From: JACQHM01 sp964535215
Lineage (GTDB): Bacteria > Methylomirabilota > Methylomirabilia > Methylomirabilales > JACQHM01
Direction of reading: 5' to 3'
DNA: 32,235 bases
NCBI GenBank assembly: GCA_964535215.1
Contig: CAZHST010000034.1
Location: 1-32,235 of the forward strand
This document shows, piece by piece, positions 7,830-16,297 of this stretch (position 1 is its first letter; each line of letters opens with the position of its first letter). The notes under the pieces are model-generated. The model saw nothing but the letters and a program-made list of their open reading frames with translations. It did not search any database and was not told the DNA's origin. The translations under genes were made by a program, and so were the position numbers.

Positions 7830-8258
7830 CTAGTGTCGTTCATAGGAAAAAAGCTCCAGATGGCTGAAGAAGTACGGGATTTCAAAGGCCGCCGACTCGG
7901 GCGAGTCAGAACCATGAACCACGTTCCTTTCGATGTCAACGGCCAGATCCCCCCGGATGGTCCCTTCTCTGGCCTGTTTCGGATCGGTCGCCCCTATCAC
8001 TGCCCTGACCCGCTCAATGGCCCCCTCCCCTTCCAGAACCATTGCCACCGTAGGTGCTGAAGACATAAAAGCGGTGAGGCTGCCGAAGAAGGGTCGGGAG
8101 CGGTGAACCCGATAGAACCCCTCCGCTTCCTCCTTCGTCAGGTGGACCATCTTCAGGCCACACACCCTGAGGCCTTCCCGCTCAAATCGTTTGATAACCT
8201 CGCCGATGTAACCCTTTTGGACCCCATCCGGCTTTACCAGGACCAACGTTTGCTCCAC
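7830..8258 (-). CDS. ndk: Nucleoside diphosphate kinase
   Basis: Transfers the gamma-phosphate between nucleoside di- and triphosphates through a phospho-histidine. The 142 residues are standard. It has the N-terminal VLVKPDGVQKG, the catalytic His115 in NVVHGSDS, and the nearby ATDPKQAREGTIRGD block. The start is GTG at 8258 with GAGGAG six bases upstream. It is the last gene of the TCA run, after sucCD; succinyl-CoA synthetase may make GTP as well as ATP, so a kinase that equalises NTPs is a sensible partner (inference). A hairpin with a T-run precedes it, so its level may be set separately from sucD. Confidence 0.96.
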   Translation of the reverse strand: MEQTLVLVKPDGVQKGYIGEVIKRFEREGLRVCGLKMVHLTKEEAEGFYRVHRSRPFFGSLTAFMSSAPTVAMVLEGEGAIERVRAVIGATDPKQAREGTIRGDLAVDIERNVVHGSDSPESAAFEIPYFFSHLELFSYERH

Positions 8259-8282
8259 AGGTCTCTCCTCGGCAGAAGTCAG

Positions 8283-8321
8283 AAAAAGCCACCCCCCTCG
8301 CTCCGAAGGAGGAGCCAGGGG
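8283..8321 (-). terminator. Terminator-like hairpin between sucD and ndk
   Basis: The arms 8294-8304 and 8311-8321 pair as 5 bp, one mismatch, 5 bp around a 6-base loop, all GC-rich. On the minus strand a TTTTT tract (8283-8287) follows six bases later. Just upstream, GGGG and CCCC around CCTTTT (8318-8331) could form a competing stem that would break the first. It may lower or condition read-through into ndk. Confidence 0.45.
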
Positions 8322-8347
8322 AAAAGGCCCCGCTCAAAGATTTGAGT

Positions 8348-9220
8348 TTAGACCAGTTTCATAACGTTCGCAACCCATTCCCCTATCTCCGCCGGGCTCC
8401 GCACCACCCGTACACCAGCCTTCTCAAAAACCTCGATCTTCGAAGCCGCGGTCCCTTTCCCCCCCGAGATGATGGCTCCGGCGTGACCCATTCGGCGGCC
8501 GGGAGGGGCCGTTTGGCCTGCGATATAGGCTACGACGGGCTTCGTCATCGTCTGGATGTAGGATGCAGCCTCCTCTTCGGCCGTCCCTCCGATCTCGCCG
8601 ATCAGGAGAACCACCTGAGTCTCCGGGTCAGCTTCGAAGAGCTCCAAGATCTCGATGAAGCTGGTGCCAAGGATCGGGTCTCCCCCGATACCTACACAGG
8701 TAGACTGACCGATCCCAAGGTTGGAGAGCTGCCAGACAGCCTCGTAGGTCAGGGTTCCGCTTCGAGAGACCACCCCTACAGGCCCTGGCCGGTGAATATG
8801 ACCAGGCATGATCCCCACCTTCGCCCGCCCCGGAGAGATCACCCCCGGACAGTTGGGCCCTATCAGGCGGGTCTTCCCACCCTTGAGGGATCGGGCCACC
8901 CTGACCATATCCAGGACGGGGATCCCCTCAGTGATGCAGACCACAAGATCGAGACCGGCATCGGCAGCTTCCAGGATGGCATCGGCGGCGAAAGGGGCGG
9001 GGACGAAGAGCAAACCTGTATTGGCGCCCTCTCTTGCGACAGCTTCGGCCACCGTATTGTAAACCGGGACACCATCCTGAACACTCCCCCCTTTTCCCGG
9101 AACGACCCCTGCAACGACCTTCGTGCCGTATGCCTTGCAGGCCCTGGCGTGGAAGCTCCCCTCTCGCCCCGTGATCCCCTGAACGACTAATCGGGTGTTT
9201 TCATCCACCAAGATACTCAT
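8348..9220 (-). CDS. sucD: Succinyl-CoA synthetase (ADP/GDP-forming), alpha subunit
   Basis: With SucC, interconverts succinyl-CoA and succinate with NDP phosphorylation in the TCA cycle. The 290 residues show the CoA-binding N-terminus LVVQGITGREGSFHA, the GPNCPGVISP block, and the phospho-His246 in RRMGHAGAIISG. Normal length and complete. The ATG at 9220 has no Shine-Dalgarno; a 14-codon reading frame (9261-9217) whose stop overlaps this ATG may bring ribosomes to it. It lies 70 bases after sucC. Confidence 0.97.
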   Translation of the reverse strand: MSILVDENTRLVVQGITGREGSFHARACKAYGTKVVAGVVPGKGGSVQDGVPVYNTVAEAVAREGANTGLLFVPAPFAADAILEAADAGLDLVVCITEGIPVLDMVRVARSLKGGKTRLIGPNCPGVISPGRAKVGIMPGHIHRPGPVGVVSRSGTLTYEAVWQLSNLGIGQSTCVGIGGDPILGTSFIEILELFEADPETQVVLLIGEIGGTAEEEAASYIQTMTKPVVAYIAGQTAPPGRRMGHAGAIISGGKGTAASKIEVFEKAGVRVVRSPAEIGEWVANVMKLV

Positions 9221-9261
9221 CGGCGCACCGTTAATGATCTCGTAGGAAGGGCTGAAGGCAT
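9217..9261 (-). other. Possible 14-codon leader peptide coupled to sucD
   Basis: In the sucC-sucD gap an ATG (9259-9261) directly after AGAGAGGAG opens a 14-codon frame. It ends in TGA (9217-9219), sharing the ATGA junction with the sucD start. sucD itself has no Shine-Dalgarno. It could serve as a translational coupler, but the Shine-Dalgarno is very close to the ATG and chance is not excluded. Confidence 0.25.
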
Positions 9262-9290
9262 CTCCTCTCTAGCGATCGGCCTCAAACGGG

Positions 9291-10463
9291 TTACGGGGCC
9301 TGAAAGGCGCGGGCCGCTTCGACGGACTTTCGGGCCCCGTCGGCCATATCGGTGGCCGTGAGGAAGTTGAGCCCTGACGCCTGGAGCATTCTCCTCCCCT
9401 GCTCCACATTGGTCCCCTCCATCCGGATAATGATCGGGATCTTCACATCCAGCTTCCTGACAGCCTGGATGATCCCCTCGGCCAGCCGGTCACAACGGAG
9501 GATGCCGCCGAAGATGTTGATAAGGACCGCCCGTACCCCCTGATCGGAGATCAGGATCCGAAAGGCATTCTCGATCTGTTCAACGCTCGCGCCGCCTCCG
9601 ATATCCAGGAAATTGGCGGGTTCCCCACCGTAGAGCTTGATAATGTCCATGGTAGCCATGGCCAGGCCGGCCCCGTTCACCATACAGCCCACATCCCCAC
9701 CAAGCTTCACGTAGCTTAAGCCGAATCTCGACGCCTCGACCTCCAAGGGGGACTCCTGGTCTGGATCCTGAAGGGCCTGAAGCTCCGGATGGCGGAAGAG
9801 GGCGTTATCGTCGAAGGTCAGCTTGGCATCCAGGGCGAGGAGCCTCCCCTCCCCGGTAACGACCAACGGATTGATCTCGGCCAGACTACAGTCTTTCGCC
9901 GTGAAGATCTCATAAAGGTTCCTGATCAGCTCCGAAGCCGGCTTGATCAGTGGAGGTGGGAGCCCTAAACCATAGGCAAGTTTCCGACCATGGAAGGGCT
10001 GAAACCCAGACGCGGGATCTACCCGGACCTTTAAGAGCTTCTCGGGAAACCGGATGGCCACATCCTCGATCTCCATCCCGCCTGCCTCACTGGCCATGAT
10101 GACCGGTGAGGCGCTCTGGCGATCGATGATGACGCCAACGTAGAGTTCCCTCGCGACGGACGCCCTCTCCTCAACCAGGACCTTCTTGACCACGACACCC
10201 CCGGGGCCAGTCTGATGCGTGACCAGGGGCCTGCCGAGAAGATCAGCAGCCGCCTGGGCCGCCTCCTCCGGCGAAGCCACCACCCTGACCCCACCAGCCT
10301 TTCCCCGACCCCCGGCATGGATCTGGGCTTTGACGACCACCTTTCCCCCAAGGCGGAAGGCCAGTTCCCTCGCCTCGGCGGAGGTCTCAGCCACACCCCC
10401 ATTCGGGACAGGGATGCCGTAATCCTTCAGGATTTCCTTCGCCTGATACTCGTGGATCTTCAT
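9291..10463 (-). CDS. sucC: Succinyl-CoA synthetase, beta subunit
   Basis: Nucleotide-binding half of succinyl-CoA synthetase. The 390 residues fit the family. An ATP-grasp N-terminus starts MKIHEYQAKEILKDYGIP, followed by KAQIHAGGRGKAGGV at about 45-59, the SLAEINPLVVT block, and the C-terminal NIFGGILRCD, where the alpha subunit's phospho-His docks. ADP versus GDP preference was not assigned. It follows sdhB by 43 bases without a clear Shine-Dalgarno, as part of the same operon. Confidence 0.97.
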   Translation of the reverse strand: MKIHEYQAKEILKDYGIPVPNGGVAETSAEARELAFRLGGKVVVKAQIHAGGRGKAGGVRVVASPEEAAQAAADLLGRPLVTHQTGPGGVVVKKVLVEERASVARELYVGVIIDRQSASPVIMASEAGGMEIEDVAIRFPEKLLKVRVDPASGFQPFHGRKLAYGLGLPPPLIKPASELIRNLYEIFTAKDCSLAEINPLVVTGEGRLLALDAKLTFDDNALFRHPELQALQDPDQESPLEVEASRFGLSYVKLGGDVGCMVNGAGLAMATMDIIKLYGGEPANFLDIGGGASVEQIENAFRILISDQGVRAVLINIFGGILRCDRLAEGIIQAVRKLDVKIPIIIRMEGTNVEQGRRMLQASGLNFLTATDMADGARKSVEAARAFQAP

Positions 10464-10506
10464 GACGGTTCAAGGGCCTGAGATCCTTGGACGCAGAGAT
10501 CAACGA

Positions 10507-11205
10507 TTAGGGTCTCTGGAACAAGAGGGCCTTCTTGACCTGGGCGATAGCCTTGGTAACGTTAATCCCGCGAGGACAGGCATCCGTGCAGTTAAAGATC
10601 GTCCGGCATCGCCAGACCCCTGACCACTTGTTTAAGATCTCGAGCCGCTCTAAAGCCCCCTGATCCCTGCTATCGAAAAGAAAGCGATGGGCCGCAACGA
10701 TGGCCGCCGGGCCAAGGTAGGCCGAGTTGGCCCAGTAGGAAGGGCAGGAGGTGGTACAGGCCCCGCAGAGGATACACTTGGTGGTATCATCATACCGGGC
10801 CCGTTCCTCGGGTGTCTGGAGGCGCTCGGTGGGAGGTGGAGGTTCATCATTCAGGAGGTAGGGTTTGACGGCCCGGTACTTGGCAAAGAAAGGCTCCATG
10901 TCCACGATGAGATCTTTTAACACCCGGAAACCCCGCATCGGTTCGATGACGATGGGAGGCTTGAGATTCCTGATTAAAACCTTACAGGCCAGCCGGTTCC
11001 TGCCGTTAATCATCATGGCATCGGAGCCGCAGATCCCGTGGGCACAGGATCGGCGGAAAGCAAAGGTGTCATCAAGGTACCACTTGATGTAGTGGAGGCC
11101 GTCCAGGACCCGGTCAATGGGCTCCACCTCCACCTCATACTCACCCCAGTAGGGCTCCTTGTCCACTTCAGGGTTGAAACGTTTTACACGAAATGGCACC
11201 CGCAT
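10507..11205 (-). CDS. sdhB: Succinate dehydrogenase iron-sulfur subunit
   Basis: Carries electrons from the SdhA flavin to quinone through three Fe-S centres. The 232 residues are standard. [2Fe-2S]: Cys54, Cys59, Asp62 in the position of the third ligand (as in E. coli SdhB) and Cys74. The other clusters use Cys144, 147, 150 and 154 (CILCGACTTSC), and Cys200, 206 and 210 (CRTIFNCTDACPRG). The start at 11205 has GGGAGAAGG upstream. Fumarate reductase is the alternative reading; the clustering with sucCD and the anchor type favour succinate oxidation. Confidence 0.96.
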   Translation of the reverse strand: MRVPFRVKRFNPEVDKEPYWGEYEVEVEPIDRVLDGLHYIKWYLDDTFAFRRSCAHGICGSDAMMINGRNRLACKVLIRNLKPPIVIEPMRGFRVLKDLIVDMEPFFAKYRAVKPYLLNDEPPPPTERLQTPEERARYDDTTKCILCGACTTSCPSYWANSAYLGPAAIVAAHRFLFDSRDQGALERLEILNKWSGVWRCRTIFNCTDACPRGINVTKAIAQVKKALLFQRP

Positions 11206-11219
11206 GCCTTCTCCCTGGA

Positions 11220-11261
11220 ACGGTTCCCTTCCGGCCGAAAACCGGTGGCTCTATGAACCGT
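11220..11261 (-). promoter_or_regulatory. Nested hairpin in the sdhA-sdhB gap
   Basis: ACGGTTC (11220-11226) and GAACCGT (11255-11261) are perfect 7-bp arms, enclosing a CCGG/CCGG stem (11231-11234, 11242-11245). The outer arm takes in the first base of the sdhA stop. It lies inside an operon, so a processing or stability role is more likely than full termination. Confidence 0.35.
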
Positions 11262-12985
11262 CAATATTTCCTCTCCTCAGGGTGAAACCGGGTGATGACA
11301 ACCGGCTTATACCGACACTCGATTCCCCTCTCGGTCCGGAAGGCCAAGGTGTGCTTGAGCCAGTTCACATCATCCCGTTTGGGATAATCCTCCCTGTAAT
11401 GGGCCCCGCGGCTTTCGGTTCTGGCCAAGGCAGAGACCACCGTCACCTTGGCGAGATCCAACAGGTACCCTAACTCTAAGGCCTCTAAGAGGGCCGTATT
11501 GAAGGAACGGCCCTTGTCCGTGATCTGGATCCTTTTGGCCCGCTCCTCCAGCTCTCCGATAACCTCCAGAACGGCCTTCAACCCCGCCTCTTCCCGGAAG
11601 ACCGAAGCCTTATCCATCATCTCTTCCTGGAGGATCCGCCTGATCTGGGCGATAGACTCCTTGCCGGGGCTCTCACGGATCCTTGCCAGCTCCGATCGGA
11701 TAGGAGCCTCCGGGTTAGGAGGGAGGGGGAGGAAGTCCCCATCCCGGACAAACTGCCGTAGGTGCCGACCGGCCCGCCTCCCAAAGACCAGGATGTCAAC
11801 AAGGGAGTTGGTCCCCAACCGGTTTGCCCCGTGGACGGAGACGCAGGCACACTCCCCAGCGGCGTAGAGACCCGGAAGGGGGGTGTTCTGCTCGTCCATG
11901 ATGACACGACCATCAACGTCAGTGGGGATCCCCCCCATGGCGTAGTGGGCCGTCGGCTGGACAGGGATCGGTTCCTTGAGAGGGTCCAGACCCAAATAGG
12001 TTCGGACGAAATCGGTGATATCCGGCAGCTTTTTCTCAACCACGTCCCTCCCCAAGTGGGTGAGGTCCAGGTGAACGTAGTCTTTGCCTTCAATCCCCCT
12101 TCCCTCCCGGATCTCGGTATGGATTGCCCGGGAGATCATATCCCGAGGGGCAAGATCGAGAAGAGTCGGGGCGTACCGCTGCATAAACCGTTCCCCGTCC
12201 CTGTTTCTGAGGATCCCCCCTTCTCCTCGGGCCGCCTCGGAGATCAGGATCCCCATCTTGTAGATGCCTGTCGGATGGAACTGGAAGAACTCCATATCCT
12301 CCAGCGGGATCCCTTTTCGGAAGGCGATGGCTACGAGGTCGCCGGTCAGGGCATGGGCGTTGGAGGTGATCTTAAACAGCCGGCCAAAGCCACCGGTCGC
12401 CAAAAGGACCGCCTTGGCATGGAAGATGTGGAGGTCGCCCGTGGCCAACTCGAGGGCCACGACCCCCCGACAGCTCCCGTCTTCGATCAGGAGATCCAGG
12501 ACCTGAAACTCGTCGTAGAACCGGACCCCGTTCTTGAGGCACTGCTGGTAAAGGGTCTGGAGGATCATGTGGCCCGTCCGATCGGCAGCGTAGCAGGAAC
12601 GCTGAACCGGCCCCTCCCCGAAGTTCCTCGTATGACCCCCGAAGCGGCGCTGGGCAAGCCTGCCATCGGGGGTCCGGTCGAAAGGAAGCCCCATGTGCTC
12701 CAGCTCGTAGACGACCTCGATGGCCTCCCGGCACAGGATCTCGACGGCATCCTGATCGGCCAGGTAATCACTCCCCTTGACCGTATCAAACATGTGCCAC
12801 TCCCACCGATCCTCTTCCATGTTTCCCAGGGCGGCGCCAATCCCTCCCTGGGCGGTACCCGTATGGGAGCGGGTGGGGTAGAGCTTGCTCAACACGACGA
12901 CGTCGGCCGTGGACGAGGCTTCCAAGGCAGCTCGGAGGCCTGCTCCTCCCGCCCCTACAATGATGGCGTCGTGCCGGTGATACAT
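11261..12985 (-). CDS. sdhA: Succinate dehydrogenase flavoprotein subunit
   Basis: Oxidises succinate to fumarate with covalently bound FAD, on the cytoplasmic side of the membrane. The 574 residues are normal. GAGGAG at 11-16 binds FAD; His41 in PTRSHTGTAQGG is the expected FAD-linking histidine. FQFHPTGIY, TAHYAMGGIPTD and HGANRLGTNSLVD are the conserved active-site blocks. The start at 12985 has GGAGGAAGAAAG in front. It follows the two anchor genes by 27 bases, in the order C-D-A-B. Confidence 0.97.
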   Translation of the reverse strand: MYHRHDAIIVGAGGAGLRAALEASSTADVVVLSKLYPTRSHTGTAQGGIGAALGNMEEDRWEWHMFDTVKGSDYLADQDAVEILCREAIEVVYELEHMGLPFDRTPDGRLAQRRFGGHTRNFGEGPVQRSCYAADRTGHMILQTLYQQCLKNGVRFYDEFQVLDLLIEDGSCRGVVALELATGDLHIFHAKAVLLATGGFGRLFKITSNAHALTGDLVAIAFRKGIPLEDMEFFQFHPTGIYKMGILISEAARGEGGILRNRDGERFMQRYAPTLLDLAPRDMISRAIHTEIREGRGIEGKDYVHLDLTHLGRDVVEKKLPDITDFVRTYLGLDPLKEPIPVQPTAHYAMGGIPTDVDGRVIMDEQNTPLPGLYAAGECACVSVHGANRLGTNSLVDILVFGRRAGRHLRQFVRDGDFLPLPPNPEAPIRSELARIRESPGKESIAQIRRILQEEMMDKASVFREEAGLKAVLEVIGELEERAKRIQITDKGRSFNTALLEALELGYLLDLAKVTVVSALARTESRGAHYREDYPKRDDVNWLKHTLAFRTERGIECRYKPVVITRFHPEERKY

Positions 12986-13012
12986 CTTTCTTCCTCCATT
13001 CCGAAAGGGGCC

Positions 13013-13402
13013 CTATCCCCTAACAGGGTGGAAGGTGAGGATAACCAGAGACCCGATGGTCAGGAAGATCAAACCCAGGACGTAGAGGCATGACAGCGAG
13101 AAGAGCCGCCACCCCCCGGGTCGGACGTAGTCATCGATGATCGTCCGCACCCCGTTCAGGCCATGGAAGAGGGCAAGCATCAGGAGGAGCAGATCGTACG
13201 CCCGCCAGAAGGGAGTGGCATACCTGGAAGCGACGAAGTTGTAGTTGATGACCTCTACACTGTTGATCAGGTGCATGACGGTGAGGTGCCCCAGGGCCAG
13301 GAGGAGGAGCAGGAGGCCCGAAACCCGCATAAAGAACCAGGCATAGAGCTCAAATCCCCCCGCCGGTTTTGGCGTCGGCCCAACCTCTCTTCTCCCGCTC
13401 AT
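13013..13402 (-). CDS. sdhD: Succinate dehydrogenase membrane anchor, SdhD-like
   Basis: Integral membrane anchor that, with SdhC, holds heme b and the quinone site. The 129 residues contain three hydrophobic segments at about 24-46, 67-84 and 100-124. His80 in LFHGLNGVRTIIDDY is the likely heme ligand; the quinone-side RVSG lies at 26-29. AGGAGGT stands 5 bases before the ATG. It lies 19 bases after SdhC. The C/D naming follows gene order and could be swapped. Confidence 0.88.
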   Translation of the reverse strand: MSGRREVGPTPKPAGGFELYAWFFMRVSGLLLLLLALGHLTVMHLINSVEVINYNFVASRYATPFWRAYDLLLLMLALFHGLNGVRTIIDDYVRPGGWRLFSLSCLYVLGLIFLTIGSLVILTFHPVRG

Positions 13403-13421
13403 TGCGGACCTCCTGTCTCAA

Positions 13422-13823
13422 CTACAAGAGGGGGCGTAGCATGAGATACGCCGCAGGGAGGAAGACAACAATGAAGACGACGGCGGCGGCATAGAAAAGC
13501 TGGCGGTGGAACCGGGTCGCCTCCTCCCACAGGTCAATGATGGTGATCCGGATGCCGTTCAGGGCATGATAGAGGACCATCCCAACCAGGATGACCTCCC
13601 CCACCCTGAAAAGGGGTAGATGGTAAAGCTTCACCACCTTGTCATACACCTCGGGACCCCAGCCGATCAGGGACGTGTCCAGGATGTGGATCAGGAGGAA
13701 CAGGAAGACGCCCAACCCCGTCACCCGGTGCAGGACCCAGGCAAGCTGCCCCGCCCCCCCCCGGTAAGTAGCCCACGTCCAGATGCCCCCTTCATCCTTT
13801 CCGATACCCTCCTCCCTCACCAT
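13422..13823 (-). CDS. sdhC: Succinate dehydrogenase cytochrome b subunit, SdhC-like
   Basis: Second membrane anchor of complex II. The 133 residues hold three hydrophobic stretches (about 34-52, 73-88 and 108-128). The family signature LHRVTGLGVFLFLLIHI is followed by VLYHALNGIRITIIDLW, with His86 as the likely heme b ligand. AAGGAGGGAGG lies before the ATG at 13823. It begins 10 bases after the fumB stop, so the fumarase and complex II genes share one transcript. Confidence 0.9.
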   Translation of the reverse strand: MVREEGIGKDEGGIWTWATYRGGAGQLAWVLHRVTGLGVFLFLLIHILDTSLIGWGPEVYDKVVKLYHLPLFRVGEVILVGMVLYHALNGIRITIIDLWEEATRFHRQLFYAAAVVFIVVFLPAAYLMLRPLL

Positions 13824-13833
13824 CCTCCCTCCT

Positions 13834-14394
13834 TCATCGAGCGTAGCGCCTGATCCCTTCCTCGAAGAGATCCCCGCCGTAAATGTCGTTCACCACGATA
13901 ACCGGGAAATTTTCGACCTCGAATCGAAAAAGCGCCTCAGGCCCCAAATCTTCGTAGGCCACAACCTCGCTTCTCCTGAAATGTTTGGCGGCCAGGGCGG
14001 CTGCCCCGCCGGTCGCCAAAAAGTAGACAGCTCGATGTTGGATCATGGCTTCTCGAACGTCCTTCGAGCGGGGCCCCCCTTTGCCGATGGTTCCTTTCAG
14101 CCCCTTCGCCAGCAAGACCGGGGTGTACGTATCCATCCGGGTCGCTGTGGTAGGACCGGCGGAACCGATGACCTGTCCAGGCTTAGACGGCGTCGGGCCA
14201 ACATAGTAAATTACCTGACCCGCTAGGTCGAAGGGAAGCGCCCTCCCCTTCTCGATTTCCTCGACCAAGGATTTGTGGGCTGCATCCCTGGCCCCATACA
14301 GGACGCCGCTCAAAAGGACCCGATCTCCTATCCGTAAACGGCTGACGTCCGCATCGGTCAAAGGTGTCGTGAGCCAGATAGCCTCAGCGTCCAC
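13834..14394 (-). CDS. fumB: Class I fumarate hydratase, beta subunit
   Basis: C-terminal half of the two-subunit [4Fe-4S] fumarase, which hydrates fumarate to malate. The 186 residues match the stand-alone beta family and include YYVGPTPSKPGQVIGSAG with TTATRMDTYTP, the substrate-binding block. The start is GTG at 14394, with AGGTGGGGG upstream. The related beta subunit of L(+)-tartrate dehydratase is the main alternative; position between mdh and sdh makes fumarase much more likely. The symbol here means the beta subunit, not E. coli fumarase B. Confidence 0.93.
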   Translation of the reverse strand: MDAEAIWLTTPLTDADVSRLRIGDRVLLSGVLYGARDAAHKSLVEEIEKGRALPFDLAGQVIYYVGPTPSKPGQVIGSAGPTTATRMDTYTPVLLAKGLKGTIGKGGPRSKDVREAMIQHRAVYFLATGGAAALAAKHFRRSEVVAYEDLGPEALFRFEVENFPVIVVNDIYGGDLFEEGIRRYAR

Positions 14395-14424
14395 GGACCC
14401 CCACCTTTGGCTTTGTGCCAGCCT

Positions 14425-14464
14425 GCTTCAGCTCCCCATTGAAGCGAACGGGGGAAACTCCCCC
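14425..14464 (-). promoter_or_regulatory. Two tandem hairpins in the fumA-fumB gap
   Basis: GGGGG (14450-14454) with CCCCC (14460-14464) around AAACT, and GCTTCA (14425-14430) with TGAAGC (14440-14445) around a 9-base loop, lie side by side in the 100-base gap between two subunits of one enzyme. There is no T-run. They may protect or process the transcript. Confidence 0.4.
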
Positions 14465-14494
14465 AGGTTGCATGCCACCGCCTCCTTGTAAACC

Positions 14495-15340
14495 TCAGAG
14501 CACAACCTGCTTGAACCGATGGGAGTGACAGTCAATGTTCACCGCTACAGGAAGGGAGGCGATATGGCAGGGATAGGTCTCGAGGTGAACGGCCAAGGCG
14601 GTGATCCGCCCCCCCAGGCCCATGGGACCGAGCCCAGAATCGTTGATCGCCCGAAGGAGTTCCTCCTCTAGGGCAGCAACGGTTGGATCAGGGTGGTGCC
14701 GCCCAAGGGGGTGACGGAAAAGGGCCTTTTTGGAGAGGTAAGCAGCCTGTTCGAAGGTCCCGCCGATCCCAACGCCGACGATAATCGGAGGACAGGGATT
14801 GCCACCGCCCCCCTTAACCACGTCCATGACGAAGTCCTTTACCCCCTCGATGCCATCGGACGGCTTCAGCATCCTGAGAGCGCTCATGTTCTCGCAGCCG
14901 GCTCCCTTGGCCATGACGGTGAGCTTTAAAACATCGCCGGGCAGAACCTCCACATGGATCGAAGCCGGGGTATTGTCACCGGTATTCTTCCGGAGCAGAG
15001 GGTGTCCGACGATGGAGGATCGGAGGAACCCCTCTTTGTAACCCTGTCGCACTCCCCTATTGATAGCCTCCACAAGGGAACCGCCAATGATCCTGACATC
15101 CTGCCCCAGTTCCACGAAGACCACGGTAAAACCCGTATCCTGGCAGAGGGGAACCCGCTCGGTCCGGGCAACCTTGGCGTTCTCGAGGAGACGATTCAGG
15201 ATCTCTCGACCGATGGGAGACTCCTCCCGCTTCGAAGCCTCCTCCAACGCCTGAACAACGTCCTCCCCGAGGGAATAGTTGGCCTCCATGCAGAGCCTGG
15301 CCACGGCCTCCGTAATCCGCTCGCAGTGGACCTCCCTCAC
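14495..15340 (-). CDS. fumA: Class I fumarate hydratase, alpha subunit
   Basis: Iron-sulfur half of the two-subunit fumarase. The three cluster cysteines are in place: Cys66 in VPLCQDTG, Cys149 in AKGAGCENMSALRM, and Cys183 in GNPCPPIIVGVGIGG. The 281 residues are normal. The start is GTG at 15340, 21 bases after the mdh stop, with only a weak GGGG upstream. The cluster makes this enzyme oxygen-sensitive in known members. Both subunits are intact and adjacent. Confidence 0.95.
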   Translation of the reverse strand: MREVHCERITEAVARLCMEANYSLGEDVVQALEEASKREESPIGREILNRLLENAKVARTERVPLCQDTGFTVVFVELGQDVRIIGGSLVEAINRGVRQGYKEGFLRSSIVGHPLLRKNTGDNTPASIHVEVLPGDVLKLTVMAKGAGCENMSALRMLKPSDGIEGVKDFVMDVVKGGGGNPCPPIIVGVGIGGTFEQAAYLSKKALFRHPLGRHHPDPTVAALEEELLRAINDSGLGPMGLGGRITALAVHLETYPCHIASLPVAVNIDCHSHRFKQVVL

Positions 15341-15361
15341 GATTCGCCCCGAGTGTTCGAT

Positions 15362-16288
15362 CTAGACCCCCAACTTCTCAACCAGCTCCCTGACAGCCTC
15401 GGCGGAACGCTTCAACGCCTCCTGCTCCTCGGGGGTGAGCCTGATCGTGAAGATCTCCTCGACACCCCGCCGGCCGAGCTTGACGGGCACCCCCACGCAG
15501 AGCCCCCTGATCCCATACTCCCCATCGAGGTACACACAGCAGGGAAGGATCTTGTGCTTGTCCTTGAGGATCGCCTCCACCATCTCCACAACCGCCGCCC
15601 CAGGGGCGTAGAAAGCGCTCCCCGTTTTCAAGAGCGAGACAATCTCCGCTCCCCCCTCCCGGGTCCGACGGATCAGGGCCTCGATCCTCTCGGGAGGGAG
15701 GAGTTCCGTGATCGGGATGCCAGCGACGGTGGAGTACCGCGGGAGGGGGACCATGGTATCCCCATGCCCCCCTAGGACGAAGGCGTGGACGTTCTCAACG
15801 GAGACCCCCAATTCCCTTGCGATGAAGGTCCTGAACCGGGCAGAGTCGAGGACCCCGGCCATCCCCATGACCCGATGCCTGGGAAAGCCACTCTTTTTAA
15901 GGGCAAGCTGGGTCATGGCGTCCAAGGGGTTGGAGACGACGATGAGAATGGCGTTTGGCGAATGGTTGACCGCCTGCTCGACCACCTCCCCGACGATCTC
16001 GGCGTTCTTAAAGAGGAGATCTTCCCGGCTCATCCCGGGTTTACGGGCCAAGCCGGCGGTGATGACGACGATCTCGGAATTCTGGGTCTCCTGGTATGAG
16101 TTGCTCCCCAGGACCTCGACGTCGCAGCCTTCAATAGGCGTTGCCTCCAACAGGTCCAACCCCTTCCCCTGGGGAAGACCTTCAATGATATCCACCATCA
16201 CCACATCCGCCAGTTCCTTCTCGATGATGGACTGGGCGACCGTAGCGCCAACATTCCCGGCCCCTACAATGGTAACTTTAGGACGCAT
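15362..16288 (-). CDS. mdh: Malate dehydrogenase (LDH-like, NAD-dependent)
   Basis: Oxidises malate to oxaloacetate. The 308 residues belong to the LDH-like MDH group. Dinucleotide loop GAGNVG at 9-14, Asp33 for NAD preference, Arg82 and Arg88 in ARKPGMSRED, where Arg82 is the malate-specifying residue (lactate dehydrogenases have Gln), then Asp148, Arg151 and catalytic His175 in GGHGDTMVP. The start at 16288 has GAGGG 5 bases before it, and lies 9 bases past the icd stop. Confidence 0.96.
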   Translation of the reverse strand: MRPKVTIVGAGNVGATVAQSIIEKELADVVMVDIIEGLPQGKGLDLLEATPIEGCDVEVLGSNSYQETQNSEIVVITAGLARKPGMSREDLLFKNAEIVGEVVEQAVNHSPNAILIVVSNPLDAMTQLALKKSGFPRHRVMGMAGVLDSARFRTFIARELGVSVENVHAFVLGGHGDTMVPLPRYSTVAGIPITELLPPERIEALIRRTREGGAEIVSLLKTGSAFYAPGAAVVEMVEAILKDKHKILPCCVYLDGEYGIRGLCVGVPVKLGRRGVEEIFTIRLTPEEQEALKRSAEAVRELVEKLGV

Positions 16289-16297
16289 GTTTGCCCT

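Noticed and set aside
8342..9190. 282-codon plus-strand open frame opposite sucD
   Set aside because: Antisense shadow of a fully conserved gene; no motif or ribosome-binding site.
11762..13093. 443-codon plus-strand open frame opposite sdhA
   Set aside because: It lies antisense to the intact sdhA, shows no family motifs and has a low-complexity residue mix typical of shadow frames in GC-rich DNA.
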